From contig DDQN01000092.1 in assembly GCA_002342685.1 (NCBI GenBank), positions 46,128 to 110,127 on the forward strand: DNA of 64,000 nucleotides, in the 5' to 3' direction. A program made the translations under genes and the position numbers. Shown piece by piece: positions 61,148 through 64,000 of this stretch; within the stretch, counting starts at the first letter, position 1; each line of letters starts with the position of its first letter. This DNA is from Vibrio sp. UBA2441. Lineage in GTDB: Bacteria; Pseudomonadota; Gammaproteobacteria; Enterobacterales; Vibrionaceae. The notes beneath the pieces were generated by a model that made no database searches, was not told where the DNA came from, and worked only from the letters and a program-made list of their open reading frames with translations.

Positions 61148-63265
61148 TTATACCTTAAACTGGTCCACCAACTGTTTTTGATCTGACGACAATTTAGCGA
61201 TATCACTACCAACATTTTCTGAGGCTCCCGCTTGCTCCAAGATTTCTGCACTCAGCTCTCGGATGTTGGCAACACTTTGATTTACCTCTCCAGATACCGC
61301 TTGTTGTTCTTCCGCCGCCCTGACTATCTGGCTATTCATGTCACTGATCTCTGCAATGGCCTCGAATACAGATGCGAGCTGACTAACCGCTTGTTCCACA
61401 TGCTCAGACGTTCCATTAGCCAATTCACTGCCATTCTGAATAGCGTTAACCACATCTTTTGTGCCTTGCTGAACTTTACCGATAACCTGTCGAATTTCGC
61501 CAACTGAATCTTGCGTTCTGCTAGCCAAATTCCGCACTTCATCGGCAACAACAGCGAAGCCGCGCCCCTGCTCTCCTGCCCGCGCCGCTTCTATTGCCGC
61601 ATTCAAAGCCAATAGGTTAGTCTGCTCAGAAATCCCTTCAATTACGGTCAAAATTTCGGTTATGGCTTCATTGTTATTAGCCAACTCTTCCACTATCGGT
61701 ACCGCTTCGCTCATACTATCAACCAATCGGCTCATCTCAGCAGCAGAGACTTCAATTACCTTCTGCCCTTGAGTCGCTGCATCATTTGCCTTAGTGGCAG
61801 CATTAACAGCCATATCCGCATTTTGAAATACCATACCAGCGGTTTGGGTCATCTCTTCTGAAGCCGTTGCAACTAGATCGACCTCTTTAAACTGCGCTTC
61901 GCTGCTAGCTCTGGTAAGTGAAGCGGCTTGCTTGGACTGAACCGTTGTATCAGCAATTTGATTTGTATTAACAACTACCTGGCCAATAATCCCTTGTAAT
62001 TTTGCCAAAAATTGATTGAAGCCACTCGCTAACTGACCAATTTCATCTTCACTTGTTACCTCTAACCTTTGGGTTAAGTCTCCTTCCCCAGAAGCGATAT
62101 CTTCTAACCTGAGAACAACGGCTCGAATAGGGTTTACTAATTTAAGCGCAGCAAGTGCGATAATGATAAAACCAATAGTGATGAATGAAATACCCGCAAT
62201 CAACTCTGAAATAATGCCGCTATCTATCTGTTGTTCTATCAGCTTATCTAAACGTTCTGCATCTGCAATCACGCGGTCTCTTGGCATTTCTAATAATACT
62301 GCCCAGGTTTGATTTGCAATTCTTACAGGTGCGTATGCTAATAGCCACTCACCGTCTTGTGACCATCGAGTGCTTACCTCTCCTGAGCTTAATAATTCAG
62401 AAACCTCTGCACTGGTTATGTTATCACTAACATAACGCTCACCGAGTTTACTTTCCGGATTATCACTCGCAATCAACATTGCGCTTTCGGTCAATACCGA
62501 TACCGCTCCGGTAGCATTAAACAGATTTTTATCCGTCTGCATGACCATTTGAATTAGGTTATCTAACTTAAGATCAATCCCCAAATAACCAATTGCATCC
62601 CCATCAACGATTAGCGGCATCGAAATGGTAGTTAGTAGCGCATTGATATCACCGTAGTCACTAAATTTAGGTGTGCTAATGCAGCTTTGCTTTGACTGAA
62701 TCGCGCAGGTAAAACGTTCTTTGTTTGACTCTTCCGTCAGAATGGATTCATACAAAATGTTCGATAACGCTTTGGTTCCTTCGACATTTATCGCCCAATA
62801 TGTTGCCAACCTCCCAACGTCATTCGAACCTGCATAGTCTGCACCGATGAATTCTTGATCATTTCCATCTAACGCATTCTTGTTAAAAACCAGAAAAGCA
62901 CTCTGTAGAGTTTTAAAGCTTTCAACGGAACGGCGAATAAGTTCATCTTGGGTCATACGCAACTCTTCGCTCGGAGTTTCGTTAAATTCAGCGTTTTCTT
63001 TGAGTAGAAGAACACTCTCAACCATCATTTCCGCGCGATAAAAAGCTTCAGATAAGTATTTCTGAATTTCGACAGAATTTAGTTGGGATTCACTTTGCAA
63101 GATCTTAGTCGACTTGGCGATCACCGATTTTGCGCTGTGTTCCTTAATCGTGTTCTGATTTTCACGTGCGTTATAAACAGAGAAACTAATGAGAGCTACT
63201 GACGTAAGAATTAAGCAAAGTCCAGAAAGAAACGTAATTTTCCACTGTACAGACAATTTTTTCAT
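61148..63265 (-). CDS. Methyl-accepting chemotaxis protein (Cache-HAMP)
   Basis: Transmembrane chemoreceptor of 705 residues from ATG at 63265, which has AGGTGG six bases upstream; an ATG at 63271 abuts that site. Helix 1 is about 12-32. A large periplasmic sensor of the double-Cache type follows ([39 protein letters not shown]). Helix 2 is at about 355-378, then HAMP ([25 protein letters not shown]). The signalling tip is [33 protein letters not shown]. No C-terminal NWETF-type pentapeptide. The ligand is unknown. Adjacent to a close paralogue. Confidence 0.95.
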   Translation of the reverse strand: MKKLSVQWKITFLSGLCLILTSVALISFSVYNARENQNTIKEHSAKSVIAKSTKILQSESQLNSVEIQKYLSEAFYRAEMMVESVLLLKENAEFNETPSEELRMTQDELIRRSVESFKTLQSAFLVFNKNALDGNDQEFIGADYAGSNDVGRLATYWAINVEGTKALSNILYESILTEESNKERFTCAIQSKQSCISTPKFSDYGDINALLTTISMPLIVDGDAIGYLGIDLKLDNLIQMVMQTDKNLFNATGAVSVLTESAMLIASDNPESKLGERYVSDNITSAEVSELLSSGEVSTRWSQDGEWLLAYAPVRIANQTWAVLLEMPRDRVIADAERLDKLIEQQIDSGIISELIAGISFITIGFIIIALAALKLVNPIRAVVLRLEDIASGEGDLTQRLEVTSEDEIGQLASGFNQFLAKLQGIIGQVVVNTNQIADTTVQSKQAASLTRASSEAQFKEVDLVATASEEMTQTAGMVFQNADMAVNAATKANDAATQGQKVIEVSAAEMSRLVDSMSEAVPIVEELANNNEAITEILTVIEGISEQTNLLALNAAIEAARAGEQGRGFAVVADEVRNLASRTQDSVGEIRQVIGKVQQGTKDVVNAIQNGSELANGTSEHVEQAVSQLASVFEAIAEISDMNSQIVRAAEEQQAVSGEVNQSVANIRELSAEILEQAGASENVGSDIAKLSSDQKQLVDQFKV

Positions 63266-63580
63266 ATCCATCCACCTATGAATAATTCTGTTAACTATCA
63301 GCGTGGGTATTAACCTAGATAATATCCAGACGAGTTAATCAAAATGTTGTCATATAAATTGATAATCAATTATGCATTAATTCGCCTCACCACCAATGAA
63401 AACGTTTCCACTTATTAGGTGCAGTCACAAATCTCGAAATTGAAACGTATTAATTACAAAACTTAGAGGTTAATACTGGACAGGCTAAAATCAAGGGAAC
63501 AATTGACGTTAACACTTTAAATGTAAAGTAAGTTAACGTCAGAATTTCGAAGCATATTTATCGGTTTTTTATTCGTCACA
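63266..63580. other. Gap between tandem chemoreceptor genes
   Basis: 315 bases. It should hold the promoter of the 61148-63265 gene. It contains GAAAACGTTTCC (63398-63409), a near-palindrome of the LacI-family type, and a long inverted repeat at 63504-63541. No ORF. Confidence 0.4.
63504..63541 (-). terminator. Long inverted repeat, probable 3-prime hairpin of the right-edge chemoreceptor gene
   Basis: TGACGTTAAC / GTTAACGTCA outer arms and ACTTTA / TAAAGT inner arms, loop AATG and a two-base bulge. It lies 40 bases past the stop at 63581. The minus-strand T-tract after it is poor, so termination is plausible, not certain. Confidence 0.5.
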
Positions 63581-64000
63581 TCATACTTTAAATTGATCAA
63601 TTAGATGTTTTTGATCCGACGACAATTTGGCGATATCACTGCCCACATTTTCTGAAGCACCGGCTTGCTTAAGGATTTCAGCGCTGAGTTCGCGAATATT
63701 GACCACGCTTTGATTTACCTCGCCAGATACCGCTTGTTGCTCTTCGGCTGCCCTAACTATCTGGCTATTCATATCGCTGATCTCTGCAATGGCCTCAAAT
63801 ACAGAAGCAAGCTGAGCAACCGCTTTTTCCACATGAGCAGATGTCCCATTCGCCAGTTCGCTGCCATTCTGAATGGCATTGACTACATCTTTGGTGCCTT
63901 GCTGAACTTTACCGATAACCTGCCGAATCTCGCCAACAGAGTCTTGGGTTCGGCGCGCCAAATTTCGTACTTCATCAGCAACAACCGCAAAACCACGCCC
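63581..64000 (-). CDS. Methyl-accepting chemotaxis protein (partial, N-terminus outside window)
   Basis: C-terminal 139 residues of a second chemoreceptor; the frame is open to the right edge, so no start is present. The Met at 63961 is internal. Visible text begins [20 protein letters not shown], part of the signalling tip, and ends DQFKV. Alignment by eye with the neighbour shows 131 of 139 residues identical. The two genes are in the same direction, a tandem duplication with identical signalling ends and presumably different sensor domains. A codon-level difference scatter suggests it is not brand new. Confidence 0.95.
   Translation of the reverse strand, partial: GRGFAVVADEVRNLARRTQDSVGEIRQVIGKVQQGTKDVVNAIQNGSELANGTSAHVEKAVAQLASVFEAIAEISDMNSQIVRAAEEQQAVSGEVNQSVVNIRELSAEILKQAGASENVGSDIAKLSSDQKHLIDQFKV

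Noticed and set aside
63581..63961. Treating the Met at 63961 as the start of a 126-residue chemoreceptor fragment
   Set aside because: The same frame continues to the window edge with conserved receptor sequence, so this Met is internal and the gene is truncated only by the window.

Overview
This 64 kb window looks like ordinary chromosome-1 backbone of a Vibrio or close relative (Vibrionaceae). The evidence is gene content and order: a two-adaptor RND pump beside psp, then sapABCDF, torECA, cmoM-mukFEB, torR/torD, purR, a c-di-GMP riboswitch with tfoY, glgCA, topA, aroA, aat-bpt-infA, clpA/clpS/cspD, a monomeric isocitrate dehydrogenase, and mnmA-hflD-purB. I see no rRNA, tRNA, insertion sequence, prophage, integron or CRISPR array. 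Base composition looks even throughout, and nothing suggests recent transfer.

Layout. 1-5101 (minus): efflux operon of two adaptor lipoproteins and an RND pump; the pump runs off the left edge. 5235-7745: pspABC (minus) with a sigma-54 type promoter, and divergent pspF. 7848-13089: five-gene sap ABC transporter operon. 13202-14607: a DUF2750 protein and a family II pyrophosphatase. 14933-18816: torECA for TMAO respiration, including the 58-residue torE. 19301-23531: an orphan FetB-like permease, a 65-residue unknown protein, an uncharacterised coiled-coil lipoprotein, a TIGR02647 protein and an epimerase-like protein. 23666-30936 (minus): cmoM-mukF-mukE-mukB, divergent from elyC. 31965-33560: torR and torD, divergent around a cluster of tor-box-like sites. 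33780-35774: purR, then a c-di-GMP-I riboswitch leading into tfoY. 36014-37923: small membrane, zinc-ribbon and hydrolase genes. 38051-42747 (minus): glgC-glgA and a diguanylate cyclase. 42949-47555: topA, yciN, aroA. 47727-52860: aat-bpt-infA and clpS-clpA, which together hold the main bacterial N-degron components, then cspD. 52943-57556: icd, rluE, a TehA-like carrier and an unknown small gene. 57748-60910: mnmA-hflD-purB. 61148-64000 (minus): two tandem, closely related chemoreceptor genes, the second cut by the right edge.

Themes. Three groups of genes work together. The Tor genes form a respiratory module split into two loci about 13 kb apart: structural genes torECA in one, regulator torR and chaperone torD in the other. 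Envelope defence is represented by the RND pump, psp, sap and elyC. c-di-GMP is both potentially made here (GGDEF enzyme with intact active and inhibitory sites) and sensed here (riboswitch before tfoY). The riboswitch is the strongest non-coding feature: its conserved core closely follows the V. cholerae Vc2 aptamer as I recall it. I found no convincing wholly new system. The least explained pieces are the coiled-coil lipoprotein, the 65- and 89-residue proteins, an inverted pair of perfect DnaA boxes at 20136-20158, and several dispersed or inverted repeats.
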